Positions 8,429-17,747 are shown, counted from the first letter of the stretch. The stretch: 64,000 bases of DNA from an uncultured Pedobacter sp. (GCF_913776295.1 NZ_CAJYOJ010000043.1:62001-126000), one strand, 5' to 3'. The notes: generated by a model not told the origin, from the letters alone. Translations and numbers: made by a program.

Positions 8429-9088
8429 ATGACCATACATAAAGAAGGCTACACCACTATTGCCTTAAGCATCTTGTTTATCTTTGTAATCAATGCCATA
8501 GTTGATTATAAATACCATGACATTACCTGGTTGCGCTGGTTCATCTATATCTTTTCGGCGGCATTATTCATTATTGTACTGCAGTTTTTCCGAAACCCGA
8601 GCCGCAGTTTTTCTTCAGGAGATAACCTGGTAATCTGTCCGGCAGATGGTAAAGTTGTGGTAATCGAAGAAACCGAAGAGGGTGAATATTTTAAAGATAA
8701 ACGTTTACAGGTTTCGATTTTCATGTCGCCTGTTAATGTGCACATAAACCGTAACCCTATTTCAGGCGTAGTGAAATTCTTCAAATACCATCCGGGAAAA
8801 TACCTTGCTGCCTGGAATCCAAAATCTTCTACCGAAAATGAGCGTACGACCACCGTTGTTGAACATAAAAATGGTACGCCCGTATTGTTCCGTCAAATTG
8901 CAGGTGCTTTGGCCCGCAGAATTGTATGGTACGTTAAAGAAGGCGATCAGGTGGTACAAACCGAGCAATTCGGCTTTATCAAATTCGGATCGAGGGTAGA
9001 TATATTTCTTCCGTTAGGCACCAAAGTTAACGTAGAACTTAACCAGGTTGTAAAAGGAGGGATCACTACCCTGGCGACTTTAAGTTAA
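8429..9088 (+). CDS. psd: Phosphatidylserine decarboxylase proenzyme
   Basis: Makes phosphatidylethanolamine from phosphatidylserine at the inner membrane. This is the short (219-residue) form found in Bacteroidota. Two membrane segments lie at about residues 9-25 and 35-53; CPADGKVVVIEE (70-81) and MSPVNVHINRNPISG (99-113) are family motifs. The self-cleavage site that produces the pyruvoyl cofactor is Gly187-Ser188 in FIKFGSRVDIFLP, replacing the LGST of E. coli. A strong hairpin terminator follows 20 bp after the stop. Confidence 0.93.
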   Translation: MTIHKEGYTTIALSILFIFVINAIVDYKYHDITWLRWFIYIFSAALFIIVLQFFRNPSRSFSSGDNLVICPADGKVVVIEETEEGEYFKDKRLQVSIFMSPVNVHINRNPISGVVKFFKYHPGKYLAAWNPKSSTENERTTTVVEHKNGTPVLFRQIAGALARRIVWYVKEGDQVVQTEQFGFIKFGSRVDIFLPLGTKVNVELNQVVKGGITTLATLS

Positions 9089-9108
9089 GCATATATAATC
9101 TAAGAAGA

Positions 9109-9142
9109 AGCCGGTTTAGTTAACGCTAAATCGGCTTTTTTG
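9109..9142 (+). terminator. Rho-independent terminator after psd
   Basis: AGCCGGTTTAG pairs with CTAAATCGGCT (11 bp with one G-T pair) around a six-base loop and is followed by six Ts. Confidence 0.85.
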
Positions 9143-9415
9143 TTATTACACGATGTGCTATGAGGACACAGATCACGGCAGCTTAAAGGGATTTTTAACA
9201 CTAAAGAATCCACCCAAACCTGATAGCAACGGAAAGCCCAGATCCTGATTTTTCATCCGGAGAGGACTTGTAGTAGATAGCAGGAACAAACTTTAATCAT
9301 TGTCACAGGCTTTGCTTTCCTAAAAAGCAACTTTTTCCTAATCTATTACGCCTTTCGAGTGGTAATTTCTTTAATCCATGCAGCGGTTTATGGAAATACA
9401 ACCATGGGACCAGAA

Positions 9416-10591
9416 CTAATCGGTAGCATCATTACCTACTTCTTCCTTAACGCCAGAAGCCGATGGCTTGTCGCTGATTAAACGTTGTGTCGGATAAGCA
9501 AAGTCTGATTTATTCCGAACCACGATATCCATAATTTCGAGGTTGATTTCCTGCCTGATTTTAAGGAATTCGGCATAATTAAGCACGGTTACAAAATAGT
9601 TAACTTCTACATTAAGGCTTGAATCGCCAAAGCTTTTAAAAGAGGCATTTCCATCATCACTGGTTCCTTCATGGCTGTTGATATAATCCTGAATTTCGGA
9701 AATAATTTTTCTCAGTGAATCTGAACTCGTTTCGTATGTAAGTCCGATTACAAATGATACTTTACGTGAATTTCGCAAGGAAAGGTTCTCCAAAACCCCG
9801 TCAATCATCCCCCTGTTAGGTAGGGTGGCCATGGTTTTTTCTGAAGTTCTGATCCTGGTACTTCTAAAACCAACCTTTTCTACAGTGCCTTCTACGCCGT
9901 CAACCTTTACCAGATCGCCAACCACAAAGGGCTTATCCAAAAAGATGGTAAATGAACCTATTAAGTTCTCTAAACTCTCTTTTGCAGCTAAAGCAATGGC
10001 AATACCACCAATGCCCAATCCTGTAATCAGTGTTAACACATTAACTTCGAAAACAAAACCCAACAGGGTGAAAAACCCGATAAAAATTACAGTCGTTTTA
10101 AGTAATTCTTTTAAAAAAGGGACCAATTGATCGTCTGCCTTATTCTCCGTAAGCGATGCCTTAAATAACAAAACGTGTGTAATGAAATCAATTATCCTCA
10201 GTATAATCCAAAAAAACGAAAGGATAATTCCAAACAAAAATATTCGGTCTATACAGTCGCCAATCGTAACGGGTATAGATTCTTTAACCTTACCAATTAA
10301 CTTGCTGTAATGGAATACAGTCACCTCTAAAGGATGTTTCAATTGGTTGATCGAGAGGTAAAGTGTGGATAATAGAATAAAAACTTCAATGGGCTTTACC
10401 AGTAGGGCCACAAAAGCATCATCATGTGATTGGTTAGAAAAGTTCCTGAAAAGCTTAAAAAGCAACTTGCTTAACAGCTTAGAGACGATATTTTTGAAAA
10501 CCAGGCCAAAAAGAAGTATTCCTCCGAAAAGGAAATAAGCCTTTATGGTATTGCCCCAAAAAACCTGATCGAAAAAAGCAGCTTTTAACAT
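9416..10591 (-). CDS. MscS-family mechanosensitive ion channel
   Basis: A 391-residue small-conductance mechanosensitive channel, which releases solutes during hypo-osmotic shock. Several membrane helices occupy about residues 15-35, 70-90, 108-135 and 155-200; the pore-lining region is LITGLGIGGIAIALAAKESLENLIGS, followed by the MscS beta domain (GDLVKVDGVEGTVEKVGFRS and ATLPNRGMI) and the alpha/beta C-terminal vestibule. Its start is the first ATG, four bases after a TAnnTTTG element. The 273-bp gap on its 3' side (9143-9415) shows no gene or RNA that I can recognise. Confidence 0.92.
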   Translation of the reverse strand: MLKAAFFDQVFWGNTIKAYFLFGGILLFGLVFKNIVSKLLSKLLFKLFRNFSNQSHDDAFVALLVKPIEVFILLSTLYLSINQLKHPLEVTVFHYSKLIGKVKESIPVTIGDCIDRIFLFGIILSFFWIILRIIDFITHVLLFKASLTENKADDQLVPFLKELLKTTVIFIGFFTLLGFVFEVNVLTLITGLGIGGIAIALAAKESLENLIGSFTIFLDKPFVVGDLVKVDGVEGTVEKVGFRSTRIRTSEKTMATLPNRGMIDGVLENLSLRNSRKVSFVIGLTYETSSDSLRKIISEIQDYINSHEGTSDDGNASFKSFGDSSLNVEVNYFVTVLNYAEFLKIRQEINLEIMDIVVRNKSDFAYPTQRLISDKPSASGVKEEVGNDATD

Positions 10592-10595
10592 TTGA

Positions 10596-10603
10596 CAAAG
10601 ATA
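10596..10603 (-). promoter_or_regulatory. -7 promoter element (TATCTTTG)
   Basis: An exact TAnnTTTG match four bases before the MscS start codon on the minus strand, implying a leaderless or nearly leaderless transcript. Confidence 0.55.
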
Positions 10604-10607
10604 TAAA

Positions 10608-10640
10608 CAAAAAAACCTCCACGAAATTAATCGTGAAGGC
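10608..10640 (-). terminator. Terminator after rplS
   Basis: Read on the minus strand, CCTTCACGA pairs with TCGTGGAGG (one G-T pair) and is followed by seven Ts. It separates rplS from the MscS gene downstream. Confidence 0.85.
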
Positions 10641-10661
10641 TATATCTTATAATAAAGAATA

Positions 10662-11009
10662 TTATTTTCTCAAAGATTTGATACGAGCAGCTTTACCGGT
10701 TAAAGCACGTAAATAGAACAATTTCGCTCTACGAACTTTACCATAGCTATTCACTTCAACTTTCTCGATGTTTGGAGAACTAAAAGGGAAAATACGTTCT
10801 ACACCAACGCCATTGCTCATTTTACGAACAGTAAAAGTTTCGTTAGCACCTGCACTGTTACGTTGTATTACAACACCTTGGTAAATTTGAACACGTTCTT
10901 TATTACCTTCGCGAATTTTATAGTGTACGCTCACTGTATCGCCAGACTTGAACGCAGGAAAATCTTTTTTCGCGATGGCCTGCTCTTCAACAAATTTTAC
11001 TAAATCCAT
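10662..11009 (-). CDS. rplS: Large ribosomal subunit protein bL19
   Basis: A 115-residue L19 that sits at the 30S-50S interface. Recognised by [20 protein letters not shown], the stretch [20 protein letters not shown], the signature [20 protein letters not shown] and the basic end [20 protein letters not shown]. Length matches the family. It is the last gene of the rpsP-rimM-trmD-rplS cluster, 138 bp behind trmD, and is followed by a strong terminator. Confidence 0.98.
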   Translation of the reverse strand: MDLVKFVEEQAIAKKDFPAFKSGDTVSVHYKIREGNKERVQIYQGVVIQRNSAGANETFTVRKMSNGVGVERIFPFSSPNIEKVEVNSYGKVRRAKLFYLRALTGKAARIKSLRK

Positions 11010-11147
11010 GATTTTAAGCTATTAAATCGATATTTCATCCCGTGAAAATCGGATTGCAATATTAGGGATTATTTTCGATAAAAAAAAACCTATTTTAATT
11101 TTTTCCACATTCTTAATGAATTCCACATTCGATTGCGCTAATTGCTT

Positions 11148-11822
11148 CTATTCCAAAAGATCAGGACGACGGGTTTTGGTCCGTTCCAAAGCCTTTTCAT
11201 GCCTCCATTCGTTTACCTTTGCCTCGTGGCCGCTCAATAAAACATCGGGCACTTTATGTCCACGCCAATCTGCAGGGCGGGTATAAACCGGTGCATCCAA
11301 TAGCTCGCCCTGAAAACTGTCAGATAGGGCTGAAGTCTCATCATTTAAAACGCCGGGGATTAAACGCACCACTGCATCTACCACAATGGCCGCAGGTAGC
11401 TCTCCTCCACTTAAAACATAATCGCCTACAGATATCTCTCTTGTTACAAAAATATCACGTATCCGCTGATCTATGCCTTTGTAGTGGCCACACAAAATAA
11501 TAATGTTCTTTTTAATTGATAGCTCATTGGCCATACTCTGGTTTAACGTTACCCCATCCGGACTCATGAATATAACCTCATCATATTCCCTTTCTGCCTG
11601 AAGTTTTTCGATACAGGCTGCAAAAGGTTCGATGCTCATTACCATACCACTACCACCGCCGTATTGGTAATCATCTACACTTTTTTGCTTGTTAGTGGCA
11701 TAATCTCTCAGGTTATGCACTACAATTTCGGCAATGCCCTTTTTTTGTGCACGATGCAAAATAGAATGGGCAAAAGGGCTTTCTAACAAAGCGGGTAACA
11801 CGGTAATAATATCGAAACGCAT
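11148..11822 (-). CDS. trmD: tRNA (guanine-37-N1)-methyltransferase
   Basis: Methylates G37 next to the anticodon, preventing +1 frameshifting. A 224-residue SPOUT protein: [20 protein letters not shown] at the start, [14 protein letters not shown] near residues 57-70, and the trefoil-knot cofactor site [14 protein letters not shown] then [15 protein letters not shown]. Length is slightly shorter than the E. coli enzyme (about 255), as usual in Bacteroidota. Although it belongs to the classical rpsP cluster, a TAnnTTTG element lies only four bases before its ATG, so it probably has its own promoter. Confidence 0.97.
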   Translation of the reverse strand: MRFDIITVLPALLESPFAHSILHRAQKKGIAEIVVHNLRDYATNKQKSVDDYQYGGGSGMVMSIEPFAACIEKLQAEREYDEVIFMSPDGVTLNQSMANELSIKKNIIILCGHYKGIDQRIRDIFVTREISVGDYVLSGGELPAAIVVDAVVRLIPGVLNDETSALSDSFQGELLDAPVYTRPADWRGHKVPDVLLSGHEAKVNEWRHEKALERTKTRRPDLLE

Positions 11823-11826
11823 TTGG

Positions 11827-11834
11827 CAAAGGTA
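11827..11834 (-). promoter_or_regulatory. -7 promoter element (TACCTTTG) for trmD
   Basis: An exact TAnnTTTG match ending four bases before the trmD ATG. It would uncouple trmD-rplS from rpsP-rimM and give a leaderless mRNA. Confidence 0.55.
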
Positions 11835-11948
11835 AGGCTTTTGACCGTCAAATTTAAAAATCAGACTTCGATCAAATACCTTTGTATTTCTCCCGGCAAA
11901 TCAACCAACTAATATTTAGCCCTACATTTACAACAATTAAGGCAAATA

Positions 11949-12407
11949 TTATCCTTTTTTAATCTTATCTACTTTTCGCCATAATTCCTGCCATTCGTAA
12001 GTTTCTTTTCCATCAACCTGTTTTGCACCACCCATTATGCCAAGGTACCTGTTACCGTCAGGCCAATCAAAAAACTTAAATTTCAAACTGGAGACCGTAT
12101 TGTTTAACGGCGCACTGATAGAATAACTAACACGCTCTTTTATAAAACTTTCATTTTCTACTTCAATTGTAGCGGTTTGCCACACCACCGTTCCTTGTTC
12201 AGTTATTTTTAACTGTAGGCAGTTGCCCGTGGCATCAAATATCTTTAGGGTTGACAAAAATGGAAGCTTTGGAGCATTAGCCTGCCCAGATGGCTTTACA
12301 AACTCCCATGCCCCAACAAAATCAGATAATAACGTGGCTTTCTCCTGCGCAATAATACAATTGCAGATGAAGAAAAAAAGAGCAGAAATAAAAAAGACTT
12401 TCCTCAT
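11949..12407 (-). CDS. Small secreted protein, lipocalin-like (DUF4488-type)
   Basis: A 152-residue exported protein with a signal peptide at residues 1-20 (ending NCIIAQ). The mature part is predicted beta-rich with the pattern LLSDFVGAWEFVKPSG, then GTVVWQTATIEVENESF and YEWQELWRKVD, which resembles the DUF4488/lipocalin-like proteins of Bacteroidota; that family call is from memory. Function unknown. It is inserted between rimM and trmD, where most bacteria have nothing, with 208 bp upstream and 126 bp downstream, so it is likely transcribed on its own. Confidence 0.75.
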   Translation of the reverse strand: MRKVFFISALFFFICNCIIAQEKATLLSDFVGAWEFVKPSGQANAPKLPFLSTLKIFDATGNCLQLKITEQGTVVWQTATIEVENESFIKERVSYSISAPLNNTVSSLKFKFFDWPDGNRYLGIMGGAKQVDGKETYEWQELWRKVDKIKKG

Positions 12408-12615
12408 ATCGGTTTTAAGATTTTACTGTAGCGCTAAATTAAAGGTTTGCTGGCTTCTAAGGATAATTTTTGTTGCACAGGCTCGAAATGAAGCCGCCAT
12501 TACCAGTAGCGCAGTAGCTTTAGATCGTTTCTTAAACATAAAAGAATTAATTAGATACAGCCAATATAAAGATTTAGATGTACATCACATTAATTATTTT
12601 ATGATACCGGGCAAT

Positions 12616-13143
12616 TTATTTTTCCAGATACACGTCCAGCAAACCTTCAGGCAAACTGAGGGTGAGAATTTTTTCATCCTCATCGTATTCTACTATAAAA
12701 TCTTCATTTAACGGAAACAGGACTTCCGTTTCTTTGTACATCACCGTAGCCACAAACTGCTGTGGATATTCATTCACTTCCAGAATTTCGCCCAGTTCGC
12801 CCAAAGTTTCATCTATGGCCAGATACCCTTTGAAATCGGTATAAAAAAATTCTCCTTCTTCGCGTTCGGGCATTTGCGAAAGGGGCAGGTACAATTTCTT
12901 TTTTAATAGTGGCTGTACTTTGTCGATATGATCCGCATCATCAAAGTTAAAGTAGCCTGTTTTATTAGACTGTAGCTTTGCAGAAGCTACAAAATAGGGA
13001 ACCAGTTTGCCATTCATATCGGCAAATACCACATCAAATTCAAGTTCTTCGTATTCATCAAATTCAAAAAATACCTGAACTTCTCCTTTTAAACCCCTCG
13101 TTTTGGTTACATAACCTATATAAAATGCTTCTTCGTGTTTCAT
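12616..13143 (-). CDS. rimM: Ribosome maturation factor RimM
   Basis: A 175-residue 16S rRNA processing factor that binds uS19 in the 30S head. The N-terminal barrel shows YIGYVTKTRGLKGEVQVFFE and the C-terminal PRC-barrel shows LGELGEILEVNEYPQQFVAT and VLFPLNEDFIVEYDEDEKIL, ending in LPEGLLDVYLE. It lies directly downstream of rpsP as in many bacteria, separated by a hairpin at 13209-13241 that may attenuate read-through. Confidence 0.95.
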   Translation of the reverse strand: MKHEEAFYIGYVTKTRGLKGEVQVFFEFDEYEELEFDVVFADMNGKLVPYFVASAKLQSNKTGYFNFDDADHIDKVQPLLKKKLYLPLSQMPEREEGEFFYTDFKGYLAIDETLGELGEILEVNEYPQQFVATVMYKETEVLFPLNEDFIVEYDEDEKILTLSLPEGLLDVYLEK

Positions 13144-13208
13144 ACTTACCCTAAATCCCCTGAAAGGGATTTATTAATACCCCCCTTTAGGGGCAAGGGG
13201 TATTAATA

Positions 13209-13241
13209 AAAATAGCGTTCCGGAGATCGGAACGCTATTTT
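13209..13241. terminator. Strong bidirectional hairpin between rpsP and rimM
   Basis: AAAATAGCGTTCCG pairs perfectly with CGGAACGCTATTTT around GAGAT, giving a 14-bp stem whose AT-rich ends act as a T-tract in either direction. It lies between rpsP and rimM, so it could lower rimM expression relative to the ribosomal protein. Confidence 0.7.
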
Positions 13242-13262
13242 ATCAGACAAAATAATTAAAAA

Positions 13263-13808
13263 CTATTCTGCGCCTTCTTCTTTAGGAGCTTCTTCAGTTG
13301 CTTCAGCCTCAACAGCCGGAGCTTCTTCTTCAACAACTTCCTCTGCAACTGGTGCATTTTTAGCTGCGATAGCCGCTGCTCTATCTTCTTTCTTTTTAGC
13401 TTCTGCTGCTAACGCTGCTTTACGCGCATCTGCTTTAGAATTAGCTAAGCCTTCTGCTTTACCAGAAATTTTACCTGCTTTAGCATCTAACCAAGCAGCA
13501 AATTTTTCATCTGCCTGTTCCTGGGTTAAAGCGCCTTTTTTAACACCACCTTCTAAGTGTTTTTTGTATAAAACACCTTTGTAAGAAAGGATAGCACGAG
13601 CAGTATCAGTAGGTTGTGCACCACTGTTAACCCAGGCCAAAGTTTTTTCGAAGTTAATTTCGATGGTAGCAGGATTGGTATTTGGGTTGTAAGAACCTAA
13701 ACGCTCAATAAATTTACCATCACGTGGAGAGCGCGAATCTGCTACCACAACGTGGAAAAAAGGTTTTCCTTTTTTACCAAATCTTTGCAATCTGATTTTA
13801 GTTGCCAT
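13263..13808 (-). CDS. rpsP: Small ribosomal subunit protein bS16 with long acidic/alanine tail
   Basis: The first 80 residues or so are a complete S16 ([20 protein letters not shown], then [20 protein letters not shown] and [17 protein letters not shown]). The 181-residue length is about twice that of E. coli S16: residues about 100-181 are a Lys/Ala-rich helix followed by a Glu/Ala-rich tail ([20 protein letters not shown]). Such tails are common in Bacteroidota S16. It is the first gene of the ribosome cluster, with a clear TAnnTTTG promoter about 57 bp upstream of the ATG. Confidence 0.97.
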   Translation of the reverse strand: MATKIRLQRFGKKGKPFFHVVVADSRSPRDGKFIERLGSYNPNTNPATIEINFEKTLAWVNSGAQPTDTARAILSYKGVLYKKHLEGGVKKGALTQEQADEKFAAWLDAKAGKISGKAEGLANSKADARKAALAAEAKKKEDRAAAIAAKNAPVAEEVVEEEAPAVEAEATEEAPKEEGAE

Positions 13809-13864
13809 TTTCTATTGTATTTATGTATTCAACATAGTTCCCGGAGCTTCATGCTGCGGGGCTG

Positions 13865-13872
13865 CAAAGATA
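13865..13872 (-). promoter_or_regulatory. -7 promoter element (TATCTTTG) for rpsP
   Basis: An exact TAnnTTTG match on the minus strand. Transcription from here would give a leader of roughly 50 nt before the rpsP ATG. Confidence 0.6.
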
Positions 13873-13951
13873 ACTAAAATACTGGAAATTAAAAACATAG
13901 TTTAATTTCTTTGTTTTCAGGATATTTACGCCTAAATATCTGCTGATACAA

Positions 13952-14473
13952 ATGAAACGAATTGCAATTGATATGGACGAGGTGATCGCCGATGCCGTAG
14001 GAAAATTTATAAAACTTTATAACCGGGATTTTAACGTTCCTTTAGACTTGAAAATTGATGCTGGAAATGAAATCTATCACCATGTTCCGGAAGATGTGAA
14101 TCAAAAATGGTTCGAGTATATCAATGAACCTGGTTTTTTTCGAGATCTTGATGTGATACCGGATAGCCAGCGCGTAATCCAGGCTTTACAGGAGAAATAC
14201 GATGTTTATATTGTTTCTGCGGCAATGGAGTTCCGTAACTCATTGGTTGATAAATACGATTGGCTGGCCGAACATTTCCCTTTTATTGATTGGCAACACA
14301 TCATGTTCTGCGGAAATAAAATTGTGAATGTTGATATTATCATAGATGACCGCATTAAAAATTTTATAAATTTTAGTGGCAGACCATTATTATACACCTC
14401 TCCCCACAATTTGCTGGTTACAGAATACGAACGCGTAAATAACTGGGAAGAAATAGCAAATCTACTGCTATAA
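13952..14473 (+). CDS. 5'(3')-deoxyribonucleotidase-like HAD phosphatase (NT5C family)
   Basis: A 173-residue HAD-superfamily protein. Motif I is DMDEVIAD at residues 7-14 (nucleophile and acid/base Asp), motif II is YIVSAAMEF in the middle, and the late acidic motif is VDIIIDDRIKNFINF near residue 130. The pattern matches the NT5C/5'-nucleotidase, deoxy (pyrimidine) family, which dephosphorylates deoxynucleoside monophosphates and so limits dNTP pools. The true substrate is not evident from sequence. It reads divergently from rpsP and stands alone. Confidence 0.85.
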   Translation: MKRIAIDMDEVIADAVGKFIKLYNRDFNVPLDLKIDAGNEIYHHVPEDVNQKWFEYINEPGFFRDLDVIPDSQRVIQALQEKYDVYIVSAAMEFRNSLVDKYDWLAEHFPFIDWQHIMFCGNKIVNVDIIIDDRIKNFINFSGRPLLYTSPHNLLVTEYERVNNWEEIANLLL

Positions 14474-14666
14474 TTTGTGTTTAGGCAGTTGTTGTAAATC
14501 ACAGTAGGGAAGTCTAATAATTAAGATCATTTATGGAACTTCCCATCCTGGTACACTTTGGCCATAATATGATCTGGCCCTCAGCTTTCTAATCATCAAC
14601 CTTTACATTTTGGGAAAATGTAACATTTTTTAAAAAATTTGCTCTAATTATAAAAAAACTAAAACT

Positions 14667-14990
14667 ATGTTAGTAACCACAACGCCAACAGTTGAGGGCA
14701 GAAAAATTATCAAATATATCGGTTTGGTAACCGGAGAAACCATTATTGGCGCAAATATTTTCAAAGATTTATTTGCAGGAATAACAGATATTGTAGGAGG
14801 CAGATCAAGTTCTTACGAACGTGTTTTGAGAGAGGGGAAAGATACTGCAGTTAACGAAATGCAACAATATGCCGCAGCGCTTGGTGCAAATGCCATTGTT
14901 GGTGTCGACTTAGATTACGAAACCGTAGGTAGTGGCGGAAGCATGCTCATGGTAAGTGCCAATGGCACTGCGGTGATTTTGGCAGACTAA
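14667..14990 (+). CDS. YbjQ/UPF0145 family protein
   Basis: A 107-residue protein of the YbjQ family (DUF74), small pentameric-looking domains of unknown function sometimes described as heavy-metal binding. Recognised by [20 protein letters not shown], then [40 protein letters not shown] and a hydrophobic end TAVIL. It is complete in length and monocistronic, closed by a terminator 38 bp downstream. No cysteine or histidine cluster is visible, so the metal-binding label is not supported here. Confidence 0.88.
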   Translation: MLVTTTPTVEGRKIIKYIGLVTGETIIGANIFKDLFAGITDIVGGRSSSYERVLREGKDTAVNEMQQYAAALGANAIVGVDLDYETVGSGGSMLMVSANGTAVILAD

Positions 14991-15028
14991 GAAATTTGCT
15001 TATCGCGAAAACTAAGCAAAAAACAAGA

Positions 15029-15062
15029 AAGTCTTTCCGGTGCGGGAAAGACTTTTCTTTTA
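15029..15062 (+). terminator. Terminator after the YbjQ-like gene
   Basis: AAGTCTTTCC pairs with GGAAAGACTT around a six-base loop, followed by TTCTTTT. The opposing pfkA gene ends 15 bp further, so it may serve both directions. Confidence 0.75.
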
Positions 15063-15076
15063 TAATTTACTTTTGT

Positions 15077-16060
15077 TTAGAATGAAAGAATATCTATTAG
15101 CTTCAGCCATTTAGAACTTACTTTCTCTGCATTAATATGTTTGATTGCGTGATCAAAAGGCGTGAAAACGATTTCGCGGTTAATCTGACCCACCATTACG
15201 CCACTCTCGCCCTGAATTAAACCTTCAACCGCAACTACACCCAAGCGGCTGGCCAGCACACGATCCATACAGGTTGGCTTGCCCCCGCGTTGAATATGTC
15301 CCAAAACCGAAACTTTGGTATCATAGTGGGGATATTTTTCCTGCAAAATTTCGCCAACCTTAAATGCGCCACCGGTATCATCGCCTTCGGCAACAATAAT
15401 AATTTTCGACGCTTTATCTTTACGGCTATGCTCCAGCTTGTGCAAAATATCATCCGCGTTCATGTTCGCTTCGGGAATCATGATGGCTTCAGCGCCAACG
15501 CCGATACCACTTCTTAAAGCGATTAAGCCAGAGTCGCGGCCCATTACCTCTACAATAAATAACCTGTCATGTGATTCTGCCGTATCTCTGATCCTATCTA
15601 CCGCATCAACAACGGTATTGATAGCAGAGTCATATCCAATAGTGAAATCGGTACCCACCAAATCATTATCAATAGTACCGGGCAGGCCAACAATAGGGAA
15701 ATCGTATTCTCTGGAAAAAACATTGGCTCCGGTAAACGTTCCATCTCCACCGATTACCACCAGGGCATCAATTTCATTGGCTTTGAGATTTTCATATGCT
15801 TTTTGCCTGCCTTCTTTTGTTTTAAATGCTTCACTACGAGCTGTTTTCAAAATGGTTCCGCCACGCTGAATAATATTGGCTACAGATTTACGGTCCATTG
15901 GAATAAAATCGTTGTTGATTAGCCCTTCATATCCACGGATGAATCCCGTTACTTCGATATCATAATAAATAGAGCCTCTAACTACAGCTCTAATTGCAGC
16001 GTTCATGCCTGGCGAATCTCCACCAGAGGTTAAAACGCCAATATTCTTAATCTTATTCAT
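15077..16060 (-). CDS. pfkA: ATP-dependent 6-phosphofructokinase
   Basis: Phosphorylates fructose 6-phosphate to the 1,6-bisphosphate in glycolysis. The 327-residue chain starts MNKIKNIGVLTSGGDSPGMN with the ATP-binding loop, and includes VVIGGDGTFTGANVF, the active-site LPGTIDNDLVGTDFTIGYDS with catalytic Asp, and the effector/substrate segment VLGHIQRGGKPTCMDR. An upstream in-frame codon at 16093 would add 11 residues that overlap the dsbD gene; the ATG at 16060 fits the family start and leaves a 4-bp gap to the dsbD stop. The two genes are probably co-transcribed. Confidence 0.97.
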   Translation of the reverse strand: MNKIKNIGVLTSGGDSPGMNAAIRAVVRGSIYYDIEVTGFIRGYEGLINNDFIPMDRKSVANIIQRGGTILKTARSEAFKTKEGRQKAYENLKANEIDALVVIGGDGTFTGANVFSREYDFPIVGLPGTIDNDLVGTDFTIGYDSAINTVVDAVDRIRDTAESHDRLFIVEVMGRDSGLIALRSGIGVGAEAIMIPEANMNADDILHKLEHSRKDKASKIIIVAEGDDTGGAFKVGEILQEKYPHYDTKVSVLGHIQRGGKPTCMDRVLASRLGVVAVEGLIQGESGVMVGQINREIVFTPFDHAIKHINAEKVSSKWLKLIDILSF

Positions 16061-16064
16061 TTGT

Positions 16065-17747
16065 TTATTTCTTGGCAAATCCTGATAATCCATTATCCAG
16101 ATACTGCAAATATTTATCTATATCAAATTCTACCCCGATAGGAGGTGAAACTAATTCTTTTTCATCAGTACCCAAAAGTACATAATATGGTTGCGAAATG
16201 GTATTAAATTTCTCCGCCTGCAAATGTTTGAATTTTTTACCAACGGTATTCACTTTTGTGCCTAAAATTTTAGACTCAAACTGTTCTGCTTCTGGCAAAC
16301 TGGTTTTATCATCTGTGTAAAGTGACACCACAACATAATCTTCTTTTAATTTCTTAAGCACTCTTGGATCAGACCAAACCCTGGCTTCCATTTCGCGGCA
16401 ATTTACGCAACCATGTCCGGTGAAATCGAGAAATAACGGTTTTTTTACTTCCTTGGCATAAGCCAAGGCCTCCTCATAATCAAAAAAACCATCAATATTG
16501 TGTGGAATATGCAGGAAGTCAGCATATTTACGTTTAGCGTGGCTGGTTGCTGCAGTCTGGTTAGATCCGCCGACATTGTCTTGTCCGATTACAAAATCCT
16601 GAGTAGAAAGCGGAGGTACCAGTGCACTTACGGCTTTTAAAGGGGCTCCCCACAAGCCTGGAATAAGATAAATAGCAAAAACGAAGGTTGCTGTAGCAAT
16701 AAATAACCTGGGTACCGAAACATAAGGAAGGTCGCTGTCATGAGAGAACTTAATTTTTCCTAATAAGTAAACACCCAAAATTAAGGCGAGTACAATCCAG
16801 ATTGCCAGGAATATCTCACGGTCTAATATGCCCCAGTGGTAGGCCAAATCCGCTGTTGAAAGGAATTTCAGAGATAAACCCAATTCTAAAAACCCTAAAA
16901 AAACTTTAATTGAGTTTAACCAGCCGCCTGATTTCGGCAGCCCCGTCATTAAACTTGGGAAAATAGCGAACATGGTAAAAATTAATGCCAGGGATAGCGA
17001 AAAGCCAAACATCACCACAACAGGTGTAAGCAGATCTGTATTAATGGCCACCAGAGAGGTACCAATTAAAGGACCTGTACAGGAAAAGGAAACAACCGCT
17101 AATGTTGCTGCCATAAAAAAGATTCCGCTTAAACCTTTGGCATCCGATTTTGCATCAAGCTTATTTACAAACGAGCTTGGCAGGGTAATTTCAAAAGCGC
17201 CTAAAAATGATATGCCGAAAACAATCAATATCAGAAAGATAAAAATATTAAAAAAACCATCGGTTGATATTTCATTTAATGCACTGGCGCCCCAGATCAG
17301 GGTGATAATCACACCCAATCCTACATAAATTACGATAATTGATAAACCATAAATAATGGCACTTCTGATTCCTTTTGCCCTGCTTTCGGCCCTTTTGGTA
17401 AAAAAACCAACAGTAAGCGGAACCATAGGAAAAATACATGGAAGGAAAAAGGCAGCGATACCGGCTAAGAGGCCTAAACCAAAAGTTACCCAAAGCGATT
17501 GTTTTGGAACAACTTTACCAGCTACCGTAGCTTTTTCTATTTTAAGCGTATCGTTTTTAAGGGTATCTTTTTCCACTTTAGCCTGTTTATTGGCAGCACT
17601 ATCTTGTGCCGAACCTACCTCGGTAAAAACGATATCGTCTGGAGTGGCTGTTGCTGTGGTATCTTGTGTTACCTGGGCGTAACTCTTAACGGCTGGCCAT
17701 GCAATAAACATTGCAGCCATTAATAACAATAATAAAACCTTTTTCAT
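16065..17747 (-). CDS. dsbD: DsbD-type thiol:disulfide interchange protein (beta and gamma domains)
   Basis: A 560-residue protein that carries electrons from cytoplasmic thioredoxin across the inner membrane to keep periplasmic thiols reduced. Residues 1-24 are a signal peptide. Membrane helices occupy about 85-390, with the redox cysteines in FFLPCIFPMVPLTVGF (Cys104) and VVSFSCTGPLIGTS. A periplasmic thioredoxin domain ends the protein, with active site GHGCVNCREMEARVW (Cys-Val-Asn-Cys). The N-terminal alpha domain of classical DsbD is missing; a separate gene upstream (17885-18334) encodes a protein that fits that role. Confidence 0.93.
   Translation of the reverse strand: MKKVLLLLLMAAMFIAWPAVKSYAQVTQDTTATATPDDIVFTEVGSAQDSAANKQAKVEKDTLKNDTLKIEKATVAGKVVPKQSLWVTFGLGLLAGIAAFFLPCIFPMVPLTVGFFTKRAESRAKGIRSAIIYGLSIIVIYVGLGVIITLIWGASALNEISTDGFFNIFIFLILIVFGISFLGAFEITLPSSFVNKLDAKSDAKGLSGIFFMAATLAVVSFSCTGPLIGTSLVAINTDLLTPVVVMFGFSLSLALIFTMFAIFPSLMTGLPKSGGWLNSIKVFLGFLELGLSLKFLSTADLAYHWGILDREIFLAIWIVLALILGVYLLGKIKFSHDSDLPYVSVPRLFIATATFVFAIYLIPGLWGAPLKAVSALVPPLSTQDFVIGQDNVGGSNQTAATSHAKRKYADFLHIPHNIDGFFDYEEALAYAKEVKKPLFLDFTGHGCVNCREMEARVWSDPRVLKKLKEDYVVVSLYTDDKTSLPEAEQFESKILGTKVNTVGKKFKHLQAEKFNTISQPYYVLLGTDEKELVSPPIGVEFDIDKYLQYLDNGLSGFAKK

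Noticed and set aside
12223-12711. 162-codon plus-strand open frame
   Set aside because: It runs antisense through the ends of the secreted protein gene and rimM and across their gap; its translation resembles no protein, and the minus-strand genes explain the region.
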